A DNA stretch of 64,000 nt from Luteimonas mephitis DSM 12574 (GCF_000422305.1 NZ_AULN01000017.1:62001-126000), one strand, 5' to 3'. Positions 8,395 through 18,150 are shown, counted from the first letter of the stretch. Notes: a model not told the origin generated them from the sequence alone. Program-made: numbers and translations.

Positions 8395-9300
8395 CTATGC
8401 GGCGTCGATGGCGGCGGCGTTGTGCAATGCGGCGAGCGCCGTCGGCGGAGTGCGCGGGATGCGGTCGGACTCGAATGCGCGAACCGCGGCGTCGAGCGCC
8501 ATGGGCAGGGAATCGCAAGCCGGCCATGCCTGCTGCTGGCCCAGCGCCAGCCATGCGGCGCGAAGCGCGGGCAGCGGATCGTTGCCGTCCACCGGCATCG
8601 CCGCCAGCGATTTCGACAGCTTGCGGCCGTCGGCATCGAGCACCAGCGGCAGGTGCGCATGGCGCGGTGTCGGCAAGCCGAGCCTGCGCTGCAGGAAGAT
8701 CTGGCGCGGCGTGGAGTCGAGCAGGTCCGCGCCGCGCACCACTTCGGTGATGCCCTGCGCGGCGTCGTCGACGACCACGGCCAGCTGGTAGGCCCAGGGG
8801 CCATCCGCGCGCCGGAGCACGAAGTCGCCGACGTCGCGTGCAACATCCTGCGTCACCGCGCCCTGCACGCGATCGTCGAAGCCGATGCGGGTGCCGTCGG
8901 GCACGCGCAGCCGGATTGCCGGGTCCGCGCGCCGCGCGCCGGCGACGCAGGCGCGATGGACGCCGCCGCTGCCGGCCAGGTCGCTGCGGCTGCAGTGGCA
9001 CTCGAAGGCGTCACCGCTGGCGAGCAGGCGGTCGAGCGCCTGCCGGTAGTGCGCATCGCGTTCGCCCTGGCGCAGCACGGGTTCGTCGGAGACCAGTCCG
9101 AAGCGCTCCAGCGTGCGCAGCTGTTCGCCGGATGCACCGCGGACCTCGCGAGGCGGGTCCAGGTCCTCGATTCGTACCAGCCACTTTCCGCCGGCCTGGC
9201 GTGCGATCAGCCAGCTGCCGAATGCGGCCAGCAGCGAGCCGAAATGCAGCGGCCCGGTGGGCGAGGGTGCGAAACGGCCGCGGTAGGAAGGAAGATGCAT
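8395..9300 (-). CDS. gluQ: Glutamyl-Q tRNA(Asp) synthetase
   Basis: GluQRS (YadB) is a truncated glutamyl-tRNA synthetase paralogue that attaches glutamate to the queuine base of tRNA-Asp. The 301-residue length lacks the anticodon-binding domain. FAPSPTGPLHFGSL near residue 10 is the HIGH-motif region, and KLSKS in DADGRKLSKSL is the KMSKS equivalent. ECHCSR plus HRACVAG supply the zinc-binding cysteines. The ATG at 9300 was preferred to one 21 bp upstream because the protein then begins at the conserved YRGRFAPSPTG. E. coli keeps this gene next to dksA; here the dksA-like gene is 12 kb away. Confidence 0.92.
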   Translation of the reverse strand: MHLPSYRGRFAPSPTGPLHFGSLLAAFGSWLIARQAGGKWLVRIEDLDPPREVRGASGEQLRTLERFGLVSDEPVLRQGERDAHYRQALDRLLASGDAFECHCSRSDLAGSGGVHRACVAGARRADPAIRLRVPDGTRIGFDDRVQGAVTQDVARDVGDFVLRRADGPWAYQLAVVVDDAAQGITEVVRGADLLDSTPRQIFLQRRLGLPTPRHAHLPLVLDADGRKLSKSLAAMPVDGNDPLPALRAAWLALGQQQAWPACDSLPMALDAAVRAFESDRIPRTPPTALAALHNAAAIDAA

Positions 9301-9304
9301 GGAA

Positions 9305-9392
9305 CGGTGGGAGCGGCCCATGGCCGCGAGTTTTTCGTCGAATCATCCGCCGCAGCCCGAAAGCCCGCGGCCATGGACCGCTCCTACCCGGG
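9305..9392. repeat. REP-like palindromic repeat pair, family A
   Basis: GTGGGAGCGGCCCATGGCCG faces CGCGGCCATGGACCGCTCCT with ~40 bp between. It fills the gap between gluQ and fimX. Confidence 0.7.
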
Positions 9393-9406
9393 CAGGAACC
9401 TGGCGG

Positions 9407-11491
9407 TCACTCGAAGTCGTAACTCATGTCCGGCCCGGCGCCGGCGAGGAACAGGCCTTCGACGTAATCCACGCCGGCCGAGAACAGGATCGACATGCTG
9501 GCCGCGTCGCTGACGAACTCGGCGATGGTGCCGATGCCCAGTTCGCGCGCCTTGCCGGCGATCTCGCGGATGCGTTCCTGGTTGGCGGCATTCTTCGGCA
9601 GGTCCTCGACGAAGCTGCGGTCGATCTTGATCAGGTTCGGCTTGAGGTGCGCGAGCAGCTGGAACGAGTCCAGGCCCGCGCCGAACTGTTCCAGCGCGAT
9701 CCGGCAGTCGAGCTTGCCGATGGCCGCCGCGAACTCCTGCGCGGCCTTCAGGTGGGTGAACACCTTCGCCTCCGGCAGCTGCACCACCAGGTACTCGCCG
9801 GGCACGCCGTGCGCGGTCAGCTGTTCGCCGATGTAGCGCACCAGGCTGTCGTCGTCGAGCGAAGCCTGGCTGACCTTGACCAGCAGGGTGGTCGGTTTGC
9901 CGGCGCTGATGCGCTGGCCGATCGCAGCGATGGTGTGGCCGATGACATAGCGGTCGATCTCCCACAGCAGGCCGTGCTCCTCGGCGATCTGCAGGAAGCT
10001 CAGCGGCTTGACCAGTTCGCCGTCGCCGGCGTCCAGGCGCAGGAAGGTCTCGTAGACCGCGCCGGTATCGCCCTGCAGGCTGATCACCGGCTGGTAGTGC
10101 AGCACGAAGCCTTCCTGGTCGAGCGCGTCGCGCAGACGCGTGACCCAGGCCTGGACGTGTTCTTCCTCGGCGCGTTCGACCGCACTGGGATCGAAGATCT
10201 CGAAGCGGTTGCCGCCCACGCCGATCGACGACTGCACGCCCTGGTTGGCCTTCGCCAGCACCTGGGTGACGCTGGCGATCTTCTCGCCGATCTGCACGCC
10301 GCCGATGCTGGCTGTGATCACGCTGGAGCGGTTGCCGATCGGGAACACGTGCGAGGCGAACGCCTCGCGGATGCGCTCGGCCAGCGCGGTGGTCCGGGCG
10401 TAGTCGCTGCCGCGGATCAGCACCGCGAGGCTGTGTTCGGAGAAGCGCGCGGCCACGGCATCCTCGCCGATCGCGGTCTGCAGGCGCTCGGCCATGGCCG
10501 CCAGCATGGCGTCGGCGGCGTCCAGGCCGATCTCGTGCAGCAGGCGCTGGTGGTGGTCCGGCTCGAGCAGCAGCAGCCCGTGCTGGCCCTTGTCCTGTGC
10601 GGCATCGGCGACCGCGTCCTCCAGCAGGTGCAGGAAGGTGGGACGGTTGAGCAGGCCGGTCACCTGGTCGCGCTGGCGCAGTTCCTCGAGCTCCTGCGCC
10701 AGGCCCGGGTCGATCTCCTGCTCGTGGCGGCGGAAGATCACCTGCTGGCAGGCTTCGCCTTCGTAAAGCGCAGAGGCGAACTCCATCGAGGCGGGGAAAC
10801 CGTTGCCATCCAGGTCGCGGGCCTCCAGCTCATAGCGCGGCGGTGGCGGCTCGCCCCTGGACAGGTCCTTGAGCAGCTGCTTGAAGTCCTCGACGTGCTG
10901 CGGCGCGACCAGGTCGAGCAGCGATATGCCTTCGAGATCTTCGAACGAGTCGTAGCCGAACATCTCCAGGTAGGCGCTGTTGGCGCGGATGTGCATGCCC
11001 TGGTGAACGTAGGCGATGGGGTCGCGCGAGGATTCGATGAGGGTGTCGCAGCGGCGCTCGGTTTCCCGCACGCGCGCCTCCAGCCGGCGCAGTGCGCGGC
11101 GGCCTTCGAGGTCGTCCCACTCGCTGCGCACCGTTGCCAGCAGCTGCTGCGGCTTTTCGCGCAGGGCGATGTTGCGGGCGCCGGCGCTCTGCGCCTCGTG
11201 GAAGCTGGCGTCGTCGATGCCGTTGCTCACCGCCACCACCGGGATGTCCTTGCCGCTGGCGGCAACCGCCTGCATCACGTTCGCGAACGGGATGTCCTTG
11301 CCCTGCTGCGCGGCCAGGACCAGGTCGATCTGCTGGGTGGCGAGCGTGGTGGCCAGTTCCTGGTCCGACGCCGGCCGCAGCGGCCGCACCGCGATCCCGG
11401 AGTTGCGCAGGGCGCTGACGATGGCCTCGGCGTCCTCGACGCTGTCGTCGACGATCATCAGGCGCAGGGCTTGGTCCGGGTTCTTCGACAT
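9407..11491 (-). CDS. fimX: FimX-type REC-PAS-degenerate GGDEF-EAL type IV pilus regulator
   Basis: This 694-residue protein has the FimX domain order: receiver-like domain (~10-120), PAS (~145-255), GGDEF (~275-425) and EAL (~445-694). The GGDEF signature is replaced by SEHSL at 351-355 in ARFSEHSLAVL. The EAL triad is replaced by ETF at 481-483 in VYETFLRL. Neither cyclase nor phosphodiesterase activity is therefore expected. In Xanthomonas and Pseudomonas FimX binds c-di-GMP through such a degenerate EAL domain and works with PilZ and PilB to assemble type IV pili at the pole. The receiver has a D-rich start (VDDSVED) but no clear phospho-acceptor strand. No pil genes are adjacent. Confidence 0.82.
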   Translation of the reverse strand: MSKNPDQALRLMIVDDSVEDAEAIVSALRNSGIAVRPLRPASDQELATTLATQQIDLVLAAQQGKDIPFANVMQAVAASGKDIPVVAVSNGIDDASFHEAQSAGARNIALREKPQQLLATVRSEWDDLEGRRALRRLEARVRETERRCDTLIESSRDPIAYVHQGMHIRANSAYLEMFGYDSFEDLEGISLLDLVAPQHVEDFKQLLKDLSRGEPPPPRYELEARDLDGNGFPASMEFASALYEGEACQQVIFRRHEQEIDPGLAQELEELRQRDQVTGLLNRPTFLHLLEDAVADAAQDKGQHGLLLLEPDHHQRLLHEIGLDAADAMLAAMAERLQTAIGEDAVAARFSEHSLAVLIRGSDYARTTALAERIREAFASHVFPIGNRSSVITASIGGVQIGEKIASVTQVLAKANQGVQSSIGVGGNRFEIFDPSAVERAEEEHVQAWVTRLRDALDQEGFVLHYQPVISLQGDTGAVYETFLRLDAGDGELVKPLSFLQIAEEHGLLWEIDRYVIGHTIAAIGQRISAGKPTTLLVKVSQASLDDDSLVRYIGEQLTAHGVPGEYLVVQLPEAKVFTHLKAAQEFAAAIGKLDCRIALEQFGAGLDSFQLLAHLKPNLIKIDRSFVEDLPKNAANQERIREIAGKARELGIGTIAEFVSDAASMSILFSAGVDYVEGLFLAGAGPDMSYDFE

Positions 11492-11539
11492 GCGGGCGTT
11501 TATGCCACGGGGCGACCGGCCTAGTCTACGTCGACGCTG

Positions 11540-12574
11540 TCACAGTGCGCGCTTGGAGGCATCTCCCGCAACCTCGCGCACCAGCCTGGGCACGAGGTAG
11601 CCCGACAGCCGGGCGACGAGCGCGGCGTGCAGTTCCAGCGCACGGGCATCGGGCACCTCGAAGTGCGCGGCGCCGGCGACGCGGTCGAGCTGGTGCAGGT
11701 AGTAGGGCAGCACGCCGGCGGCGAAGCTGCGCTCGGACAGGTCCGCCAGCGCGTCGACCGAGTCGTTGACGCCGCGCAGCAGCACCGCCTGGTTGAGCAC
11801 GCTGGCGCCGGTGCCGCGCAGCCGCGCCATGGCCGCGTCCACGCTGGCGTCGAACTCGAACGCGTGGTTGGCGTGCACCACCACCGCGACCGGCCACGGC
11901 AGCGAGCGCAGCCAGGCTTCGAACTCGTCATCGACGCGTTCGGGCAGCACCACCGGCAGGCGGGTATGGATGCGCAGGCGACGCAGCTGCGGCAGGTCGC
12001 GCAGCAGTTCGGCCAGTTCGGCCAGCTTCGGGGTTGCCAGCGACAGCGGGTCGCCGCCGGACAGGATCACCTCGTGGATCGAGGCATCCATGCGGATCGC
12101 CGCAACCGCCTCGCGCCAGCCGCCCGCGGCCGCGGTTTCCTCGGCGTAGGGGAAGTGGCGGCGGAAGCAGTAGCGGCAGTGCACCGCGCAACTGCCGGTG
12201 GCGACCAGCAGCGCGCGGCCCCGGTATTTGTGGATTACGCCGTGGCCGGCACGCGCCGCGGCGTCGCCCACCGCATCCAGCGTGAACCCGGGCACCGGCC
12301 GCATTTCCTCGTCCAGCGGCAGCACCTGGCGCAGCAGCGGGTCGTGCGGATCGCCGGGGCGCATGCGGGCGACGAAACCGCGTGGCACCCGCAGCGGGAA
12401 CTGCGCCGCAGCGGCGTCGGACAGGCCCGGCACGCGGCCCTCGAGGCCGAGCAGGGCCAGCAGTTCGCGCGGGTCGCGCACCGCCTCGCGCCACAGGCGC
12501 TTCCAGCCGATGGCGTCGCGGGTGCCCGCGCCGGCCGGGGCGGGCTGCAGGGCAGGGGAGGCTGCAGGTATCAT
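11540..12574 (-). CDS. epmB: EF-P beta-lysylation protein EpmB (lysine 2,3-aminomutase family)
   Basis: EpmB is a radical-SAM lysine 2,3-aminomutase that makes (R)-beta-lysine, which EpmA then attaches to EF-P. The radical SAM cluster motif CAVHCRYC gives Cys129, Cys133 and Cys136. ILSGGDPLSL and RIHTRLPVVLPERVD are family landmarks, and HANHAFEFD and LNQAVLLRGVND fit the barrel. The protein has 344 residues from the ATG at 12574. It is divergent from efp, its target, with about 105 bp between the starts, the usual proteobacterial arrangement. The cognate epmA is not in this window. Confidence 0.93.
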   Translation of the reverse strand: MIPAASPALQPAPAGAGTRDAIGWKRLWREAVRDPRELLALLGLEGRVPGLSDAAAAQFPLRVPRGFVARMRPGDPHDPLLRQVLPLDEEMRPVPGFTLDAVGDAAARAGHGVIHKYRGRALLVATGSCAVHCRYCFRRHFPYAEETAAAGGWREAVAAIRMDASIHEVILSGGDPLSLATPKLAELAELLRDLPQLRRLRIHTRLPVVLPERVDDEFEAWLRSLPWPVAVVVHANHAFEFDASVDAAMARLRGTGASVLNQAVLLRGVNDSVDALADLSERSFAAGVLPYYLHQLDRVAGAAHFEVPDARALELHAALVARLSGYLVPRLVREVAGDASKRAL

Positions 12575-12679
12575 TCGGGGTCTGTTCCGGGGCTGTTCCA
12601 GCCGCGCCGGAGCCCAATCCCCACATTCTAGCCGCTGCCGCGGCTCGACCCGACCCGCCACGATTTCCCAGGAGTACCG

Positions 12680-13246
12680 ATGGCCAGCTACGGCATGAAC
12701 GACGTCAAGAACGGAATGAAGATCCTGATCAACAACGATCCCGCGATCATCACCGACACCGAGTACGTCAAGCCGGGCAAGGGCCAGGCGTTCACCCGCG
12801 TCAAGTACCGCCTGATCAAGTCCGGGCGGGTGCAGGAAGTCACCATGAAGAGCACCGACTCGGTCGATGCCGCCGACGTGGTCGACACCGACATGCAGTA
12901 CCTGTACGCCGACGGCGAGTACTGGCACTTCATGAACCCGGAATCCTTCGAGCAGGTCCAGGCCGACAAGGCAGGCATGGGCGGCGCCGAAAAGTGGCTC
13001 AAGGGCGAGGAAGACTGCGTGGTGACGCTGTGGAACGGCACCCCGATCCAGGTCACCCCGCCCAATTTCGTCGAACTCAAGATCACCGAGACCGATCCGG
13101 GTGTGCGCGGCGACACCTCCGGCGGCGGCGGCAAGCCGGCCACGCTGGAGACCGGCGCCGTGGTCCGCGTGCCGCTGTTCGTGGGCCAGGACGAAGTGAT
13201 CAAGGTCGACACGCGTTCGGGCGAGTACGTCTCGCGCGTGAAGTAA
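12680..13246 (+). CDS. efp: Elongation factor P
   Basis: EF-P binds between the P and E sites and relieves ribosomes stalled on polyproline. The 188-residue protein has the KOW-like N-terminal domain ([16 protein letters not shown]) with the loop [10 protein letters not shown]; Lys34 is the residue that receives beta-lysine. OB domains II and III end with [15 protein letters not shown]. The ATG follows CCCAGGAGTACCG. epmB lies divergently upstream. mtaD starts 3 bp after the stop, so the two are very probably one transcript. Confidence 0.97.
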   Translation: MASYGMNDVKNGMKILINNDPAIITDTEYVKPGKGQAFTRVKYRLIKSGRVQEVTMKSTDSVDAADVVDTDMQYLYADGEYWHFMNPESFEQVQADKAGMGGAEKWLKGEEDCVVTLWNGTPIQVTPPNFVELKITETDPGVRGDTSGGGGKPATLETGAVVRVPLFVGQDEVIKVDTRSGEYVSRVK

Positions 13247-13249
13247 GCG

Positions 13250-14587
13250 ATGTCCGAAGGCCAGCGCGAGACGTGTGACCTGCTGATCGAAGCAGGCTTC
13301 GTGGTTCCGGTCGAACCGCACGGCGTGGTGCTCGAGGACCATGCCGTGGCCGTCCGCGATGGCGCCATCGTCGCCGTGCTGCCGCGCGCCGAGGCACGGG
13401 CGCGGTTCGACGCCGCCGAAACCGTGTCGCGCCCGGACGGCGCGCTGGTCCCCGGCTTCGTCAACAGCCACGCCCACAACCCGATGACCCTGCTGCGCGG
13501 GGTCGCCGACGACCTGCCGCTCAAGGTCTGGCTGCAGCAGCACATCTGGCCGATCGAAGGCGCGGTGATCGGTCCTGACTTCGTCGCCGATGGCGTCACC
13601 CTGGCGATCGCCGAGATGCTCCGCGGCGGCACCACCTGCGTCAACGAGAACTATTTCTTTCCCGACGTGCAGGCCGCGGTCTACAAGCGCCACGGTTTCC
13701 GCGCGCGCGTGGGCCTGCCGGTGATCGACTTCCCCACCGCGTGGGCGAAGAACGACGACGAGTATTTCGACAAGGCCGGCGAAGTCCACGACCAGTGGCG
13801 TGACGACCCGCTGGTCGCCACCGCATTCGCGCCGCACGCGCCGTACACGGTCAACGACGCGAATTTCGAGCGCGTGCGCATGCTGTCCGACCAGCTCGAC
13901 GTCCCGGTGCACCTGCACCTGCACGAGACCGCGCAGGAAGTGCAGCAGTCGCAGGACAAGCACGGCCAGCGCCCGATCGCGCGGCTGGACCGCCTCGGCC
14001 TGTTCAACGACCGCCTGATCGCGGTGCACATGACCCAGCTGACCGATGCCGAAGTGCACCTGTGCGTCGAGCGCGGCGTGAGCGTGGTGCACTGCCCGGA
14101 ATCCAACCTCAAGCTGGCATCCGGGTTCTGTCCGGCCTGCGCGCTGGAACGCGCGGGCGTGAACCTGGCCATCGGCACCGATGGTTGCGCCAGCAACAAC
14201 GACCTGGACATGGTCGGCGAGACGCGCACCGCGGCGATCCTGGCCAAGGCGGTGGCGGAAGACGCCGCGGCGTTCGACGCCTTCACCGCGCTGCGCGCGG
14301 CCACGCTGGGCGGCGCGAAGGCGATCGGCTTCGACCATCTGGTCGGCTCGATCGAGCCGGGCAAGCAGGCCGACCTGGCCTGCTTCGACCTGTCGGCGCT
14401 GGAAACGCAGCCGCTGCACCATGTCGTCTCGCAGCTGGTCTACGCGGCCGGTCGCCACCAGGTCAGCGACGTATGGATCGCGGGCCGGCACAAGCTGCGC
14501 GAACGCGAACTGCCGGGCATGGATGTCGACGCGATCGTCGCCAACGCAAGGCAGTGGCGCGCCCGCATCGCCGCGATCTCCCTGTAG
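13250..14587 (+). CDS. mtaD: 5-methylthioadenosine/S-adenosylhomocysteine deaminase (TRZ/ATZ amidohydrolase)
   Basis: This 445-residue amidohydrolase deaminates the adenine ring of methylthioadenosine or S-adenosylhomocysteine. Metal ligands are visible as HAH (His74, His76) in [27 protein letters not shown] provides the third His and [17 protein letters not shown] the catalytic Asp region. [14 protein letters not shown] is typical of the TRZ/ATZ group. It starts 3 bp after efp and precedes ubiG. The methionine-salvage genes mtnBDC lie 32 kb away. Its TAG stop is the TAG of the repeat GTAGGAGCGCCCC. Guanine or cytosine deaminase activity is a less likely alternative. Confidence 0.85.
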   Translation: MSEGQRETCDLLIEAGFVVPVEPHGVVLEDHAVAVRDGAIVAVLPRAEARARFDAAETVSRPDGALVPGFVNSHAHNPMTLLRGVADDLPLKVWLQQHIWPIEGAVIGPDFVADGVTLAIAEMLRGGTTCVNENYFFPDVQAAVYKRHGFRARVGLPVIDFPTAWAKNDDEYFDKAGEVHDQWRDDPLVATAFAPHAPYTVNDANFERVRMLSDQLDVPVHLHLHETAQEVQQSQDKHGQRPIARLDRLGLFNDRLIAVHMTQLTDAEVHLCVERGVSVVHCPESNLKLASGFCPACALERAGVNLAIGTDGCASNNDLDMVGETRTAAILAKAVAEDAAAFDAFTALRAATLGGAKAIGFDHLVGSIEPGKQADLACFDLSALETQPLHHVVSQLVYAAGRHQVSDVWIAGRHKLRERELPGMDVDAIVANARQWRARIAAISL

Positions 14588-14612
14588 GAGCGCCCCATGG
14601 GCGCGATGGCCT
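14584..14612. repeat. REP-like half-element, family A
   Basis: GTAGGAGCGCCCCATGGGCG begins inside the stop codon of mtaD. It is a single arm, with no clear partner before ubiG. Confidence 0.65.
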
Positions 14613-14667
14613 TCCCGGCAAGAGCCCTCACGTACAGCGGCGCTCCCGCCACCGCCACGAGGTACGC

Positions 14668-15417
14668 ATGAACGCTTCGACCGCACCTGCTCGCGATCCG
14701 CAGGGGAGCAACTTCCGCCAGTCCGAGCTCGACAAGTTCGCCGCGCTCGCCAACCGTTGGTGGGACCCGAAAGGTCCGCAGAAGGCGCTGCATGCGCTGA
14801 ATCCGGTGCGGCTTGCCTATGTCGCGGATCGTGTCGCGCTGCGCGGCGCGAAAGTGCTCGACGTCGGCTGTGGCGGCGGCCTGCTCAGCGAGGCGCTGGC
14901 GCGCGCGGGCGCGGACGTCACCGCGATCGACCTGGCCGCCGACCTGATCAAGGTCGCGAAGCTGCACGGACTCGAATCCGGGGTGAAGGTCGATTACCGC
15001 GTGCAGCCGGTGGAGACCCTGGCCGCGGAGCAGCCGGGTGCGTTCGACGCGGTGACCTGCATGGAAATGCTCGAGCACGTGCCCGATCCCGGCGCGATCC
15101 TTTCGGCCTGCGCGTCCTTGCTCAAGCCTGGCGGGCGCCTGTTCGTGTCCACGCTCAACCGCACCCCGGCAGCGTTCGCGCTGGCAATCGTCGGCGCCGA
15201 GTATGTCGCGCGCCTGCTGCCGAAGGGCACGCACCAGTATCGCGACTTCATCAAGCCGTCCGAACTTGGCGCATGGCTGCGCGAGTCGGGGCTGCAGCTG
15301 GAAGACGTCAGCGGGCTGGTGTACGAGCCGTGGCGCGACGCCGCGCGGATTTCGCGGCGCACCGAGGTGAACTACCTCGCTTGCGCGCTGAAACCGGGGG
15401 CTGGCGATGCCGGGTGA
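14668..15417 (+). CDS. ubiG: Ubiquinone biosynthesis O-methyltransferase UbiG
   Basis: UbiG performs both O-methylations in ubiquinone synthesis using S-adenosylmethionine. The 249-residue protein opens with the family motif [39 protein letters not shown] is SAM motif [10 protein letters not shown] motif post-I and [13 protein letters not shown] motif [19 protein letters not shown] is specific to UbiG. The ATG at 14668 follows ACGAGGTACGC. The S-adenosylhomocysteine it releases is a possible substrate of the deaminase encoded just upstream. gph follows on the same strand. Confidence 0.95.
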   Translation: MNASTAPARDPQGSNFRQSELDKFAALANRWWDPKGPQKALHALNPVRLAYVADRVALRGAKVLDVGCGGGLLSEALARAGADVTAIDLAADLIKVAKLHGLESGVKVDYRVQPVETLAAEQPGAFDAVTCMEMLEHVPDPGAILSACASLLKPGGRLFVSTLNRTPAAFALAIVGAEYVARLLPKGTHQYRDFIKPSELGAWLRESGLQLEDVSGLVYEPWRDAARISRRTEVNYLACALKPGAGDAG

Positions 15418-15510
15418 CCCGGCCTGCATGCGCCTCCTTGCGGAGGGATGCGATGCGCTGGCTCCGTCGTTATCGCCGATTCACGGCGGCAGCAGGCGGT
15501 GGACAGCCCG

Positions 15511-16176
15511 ATGACCGGATTCCCGCGGCTGGTGCTGTTCGACCTCGACGGCACGCTGCTCGACAGCGCGCCGGACATGCTGGCGGCGATCAACGTGCTG
15601 CGCGCAGCGCGCGGGGAAACCCCAGCAGCGCTGGCCGAACTGCGCCCGCACGTGTCGCGCGGCGCGCGCGCGATGCTTGCGGCCAGCTTTCCCCTGCTCG
15701 ACGACGCTGCGCGCGAGGCGCTGGTGCAGCCTTTCCTCGACGCCTACGAGCGCGAGATCGGCCTGCACGGCAGGCCGTTCGATGGCATCGAGGCCATGCT
15801 TGCGGCGATCGAGGCCGATGGCGCGCGCTGGGGGATCGTCACCAACAAGCCCGAGTACCTCGCGCGGCAAGTGCTGCCTGCCTTCGACTGGGACGCGCGC
15901 AGCGCGATCCTGGTCGGCGGTGACACCCTGGCCGAGCGCAAGCCGCACCCGCTGCCGCTGCAGCATTCGGCGCGCGTGCTCGGGATCGAGCCGGCACGAT
16001 GCGTCTATGTCGGCGACGACGAGCGCGACATCGTTGCCGCGCGCGCGGCGGGCATGCCGTCCGTCGTCGCGCTGTGGGGCTATCGTCGGGGCGATGACGA
16101 TCCGGCGGCCTGGCAGGGCGACGTGATGGCCGAAACGCCGCACGACCTGCTCAACCCCGCGCAGTGGCCCCGGTAG
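15511..16176 (+). CDS. gph: Phosphoglycolate phosphatase (HAD family)
   Basis: A 221-residue HAD-superfamily phosphatase. DLDGTLLDS at 11-19 is motif I, with nucleophile Asp11 and general acid Asp13. GIVTNKP gives motif II, ERKPHPLPL the motif III lysine, and VGDDERDI the metal-binding motif IV. RPHVSRGARAML in the cap matches Gph/MupP-type enzymes. The gene lies after ubiG, as in many gammaproteobacteria; in Pseudomonas the equivalent gene is mupP (MurNAc-6-P phosphatase), so that activity is an alternative. The ATG at 15511 begins at the conserved beta strand. The stop TAG is part of the following repeat. Confidence 0.85.
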   Translation: MTGFPRLVLFDLDGTLLDSAPDMLAAINVLRAARGETPAALAELRPHVSRGARAMLAASFPLLDDAAREALVQPFLDAYEREIGLHGRPFDGIEAMLAAIEADGARWGIVTNKPEYLARQVLPAFDWDARSAILVGGDTLAERKPHPLPLQHSARVLGIEPARCVYVGDDERDIVAARAAGMPSVVALWGYRRGDDDPAAWQGDVMAETPHDLLNPAQWPR

Positions 16177-16239
16177 GAGCGCCCCATGGGCGCGATGGCT
16201 TTGCCGCCAAAACGCTCGCGCCCATGGGGCGCTCCTACA
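16173..16239. repeat. REP-like palindromic repeat pair, family A
   Basis: GTAGGAGCGCCCCATGGGCG faces CGCGCCCATGGGGCGCTCCT. The first TAG ends gph, and the far arm runs up to the start of the next gene, even supplying an in-frame ATG. Confidence 0.8.
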
Positions 16240-16247
16240 ATGACGCC

Positions 16248-16928
16248 GTGAAAGCCGCCGACGAATTCATTGCCAAGTGGCACGCGCGCTGGCCCGAGTG
16301 GGGCATCGGCGCGGTATTCCTGCCCGAGGCCGAGCGCGAGACCGCATTTGCGTGGTTTGCGCTTGTGCAGGAGCTGACCGACGCCGCCTGGGGCGGCGCC
16401 GACGCGACGCCCGGCCTGGCCAAGCTGGCGTGGTGGAACGAGGAGCTGCAAGGCTGGGCGAAAGGCGCGCGCCGGCATCCGCTGGGCGAGATCCTGCAGC
16501 CGCGGCCCGCGCCGTGGCGGGAGCTGGCTGCCAGCCTGCTGTCGCTGCAGGCCAGTCGGGAACTGCCGCCGGCGAGCGATCCGGTGACCGCGGGCCTGGC
16601 ACCGTTCGCGCACGCCGTGGACGGTTGCGAGCAAGGCCTGTTCGGTGAAGCAGCCAATGTCTCGCCGGATGAGGACCGCGCCGTGGCGATCGGGTTCGAC
16701 CTGCTTGCGCAACGCCAGCTGCTGCAGGGCGAAGCCGCCGATGCCCGCAACCTGCTGGTCGCCGCCCCCACGGCCGGCAACAACACGCGACCCAGGCGCG
16801 TGCAATCGGCACTGCTGCGCCAGCGCCTGCGGGCCATGGCGACAGGCGGGCAGGCACGCCCACCCGGAGCCTGGCGCAGCCTGTGGCGTGCCTGGCGCGC
16901 CGCGCGGGCCACGGCGCGGCCCCGGTAG
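16248..16928 (+). CDS. Squalene/phytoene synthase-like protein
   Basis: A 226-residue, mostly helical protein resembling a trans-isoprenyl diphosphate synthase of the squalene/phytoene synthase group, but short. WFALVQELTDAAW..TPGLAKLAWWNEEL is the recognisable family segment. The canonical DXXXD motifs are not obvious, and a typical enzyme has 270-300 residues, so catalysis is uncertain. A GTG at 16248 begins the likely protein; an upstream in-frame ATG at 16224 lies inside the repeat and is less likely. The C-terminal 30 residues are Arg-, Ala- and Trp-rich. The TAG stop again comes from a repeat (GTAGGCGCGGC). Confidence 0.6.
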   Translation: MKAADEFIAKWHARWPEWGIGAVFLPEAERETAFAWFALVQELTDAAWGGADATPGLAKLAWWNEELQGWAKGARRHPLGEILQPRPAPWRELAASLLSLQASRELPPASDPVTAGLAPFAHAVDGCEQGLFGEAANVSPDEDRAVAIGFDLLAQRQLLQGEAADARNLLVAAPTAGNNTRPRRVQSALLRQRLRAMATGGQARPPGAWRSLWRAWRAARATARPR

Positions 16929-17002
16929 GCGCGGCTTCAGCCGCGAGTTCCCGATTTCCTGGCAGCCATCCGGAAAGGCTTGCGCGCGAAGCCGCTCCTG
17001 CA
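16925..17002. repeat. REP-like palindromic repeat pair, family A
   Basis: GTAGGCGCGGCTTCAGCCGC faces GCGAAGCCGCTCCTGCAA, with a ~30 bp spacer. It provides the stop codon of the preceding gene. Confidence 0.7.
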
Positions 17003-17111
17003 AGCGCCATCCCAAGGGGCACACCGGCGCAAATCCGGGAAACGCAGCGTTGCGCGGGCATTCTGGCGATAGCCGGTAAACTGCGCGCCTGTCCTGCTCC
17101 CCCGAATCGCC

Positions 17112-18035
17112 GTGAATCCTCCCCGCTCCAATCCCCTGCCGGACGTCGCCGGCGACCTCGCCATCGCCGCGCGCCCGCTCGACTGGGTGGGCATGGAGCG
17201 CATCGCGCTGCCGCTGTCGATCCCCGGCGCGAACGGCGCGCCGCTGCAGGTGGCGGCGTCCGCCGACGTCTTCGTCGACCTGGTCGAACCCGACGCGCGC
17301 GGCATCCACATGTCGCGACTGTACCTGCGGCTGCAGGATGCACTGGTGGCCGAGGCGATCACGCCAGCCGGCCTGCGCCGGGTGCTGCAGGACTGCATCG
17401 ATTCGCAGGGCGGGCTGTCGACGCGCGCGCGCATCGTGCTGCGCTACGAACAGCTGCTCAAGCGCCAGGCGCTGGCCAGCGACAACGCCGGCTGGAAGCG
17501 CTACCCGGTCGAGATCGACGCGACGCTCGCCAGTGGCCACCTCGCGCTGACGCTGGCGTTCGCGGTCGAATATTCCAGCACCTGCCCGGCCTCGGCTGCA
17601 CTGTCGCGGCAGCTCAATGCCGAGCGCTTCGCGGACGATTTCGCGGCGGCAAGGCCGCTGTCCACGGGCGTGGTGCGCGACTGGCTGGCCTCCGAACGCG
17701 GCCTGGCTGCAACGCCGCATGCGCAACGCAGCCGCGCCGACGTGCGCGTGCAGCTCAAGCCATCGTTCGGCCAGCTGTCGATCGAAAGCCTGGTTGACGG
17801 GATCGAAGCTGCGCTCGGCACGCCCGTGCAGACCGCGGTCAAGCGCGAGGACGAACAGGCCTTCGCGCGGTTGAACGCCGATAACCTGATGTTCTGCGAA
17901 GACGCCGCGCGCCGCGTCGCGGCCGCGCTGTCGGCCGACGCGCGCATCGAACGTTTCGACGCCACCGTCTCGCACTTCGAGAGCCTGCACGCCCATGACG
18001 CGGTGGCACGGGTAAGCGGCGGCAGCGCGACGTAG
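17112..18035 (+). CDS. folE2: GTP cyclohydrolase FolE2 (type IB)
   Basis: FolE2 converts GTP to dihydroneopterin triphosphate at the start of folate synthesis and, unlike FolE, does not strictly need zinc. The 307-residue protein has ARGIHMSRLYL, EYSSTCPASAALS with the metal-ligand Cys, and VKREDEQAFARLNADNLMFCEDAARR, all family signatures. The start is a GTG at 17112. The preceding neighbour is the synthase-like gene; a partly duplicated peptidase 3' end follows in opposite orientation. No Zur-type operator was recognised upstream, though this was checked only by eye. Confidence 0.93.
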   Translation: MNPPRSNPLPDVAGDLAIAARPLDWVGMERIALPLSIPGANGAPLQVAASADVFVDLVEPDARGIHMSRLYLRLQDALVAEAITPAGLRRVLQDCIDSQGGLSTRARIVLRYEQLLKRQALASDNAGWKRYPVEIDATLASGHLALTLAFAVEYSSTCPASAALSRQLNAERFADDFAAARPLSTGVVRDWLASERGLAATPHAQRSRADVRVQLKPSFGQLSIESLVDGIEAALGTPVQTAVKREDEQAFARLNADNLMFCEDAARRVAAALSADARIERFDATVSHFESLHAHDAVARVSGGSAT

Positions 18036-18103
18036 CGCGGGTTTTGTTTGGTTGTTGGCGACAAGCTCGGAGCTGAATCGCCCCTGCAGAATCCAATGTG
18101 TCC

Positions 18104-18131
18104 GTAGGAGCGGCTTCAGCCGCGAGCTCTT
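18104..18131. repeat. REP-like half-element, family A
   Basis: GTAGGAGCGGCTTCAGCCGC followed by GAGCTCTTGAG. It stands next to the degenerate copies of the peptidase 3' end. Confidence 0.7.
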
Positions 18132-18150
18132 GAGGGTTTGCTGCTGCGCT

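Noticed and set aside
12575-14686. Upstream extension of epmB to position 14686
   Set aside because: The extension is antisense to efp and mtaD and shows no domain; the ATG at 12574 begins a normal-length EpmB.
16224-16247. ATG start of the synthase-like gene inside the repeat
   Set aside because: The ATG belongs to the CCCATGGGGCGC repeat core, and the conserved protein appears to begin at the GTG 16248.
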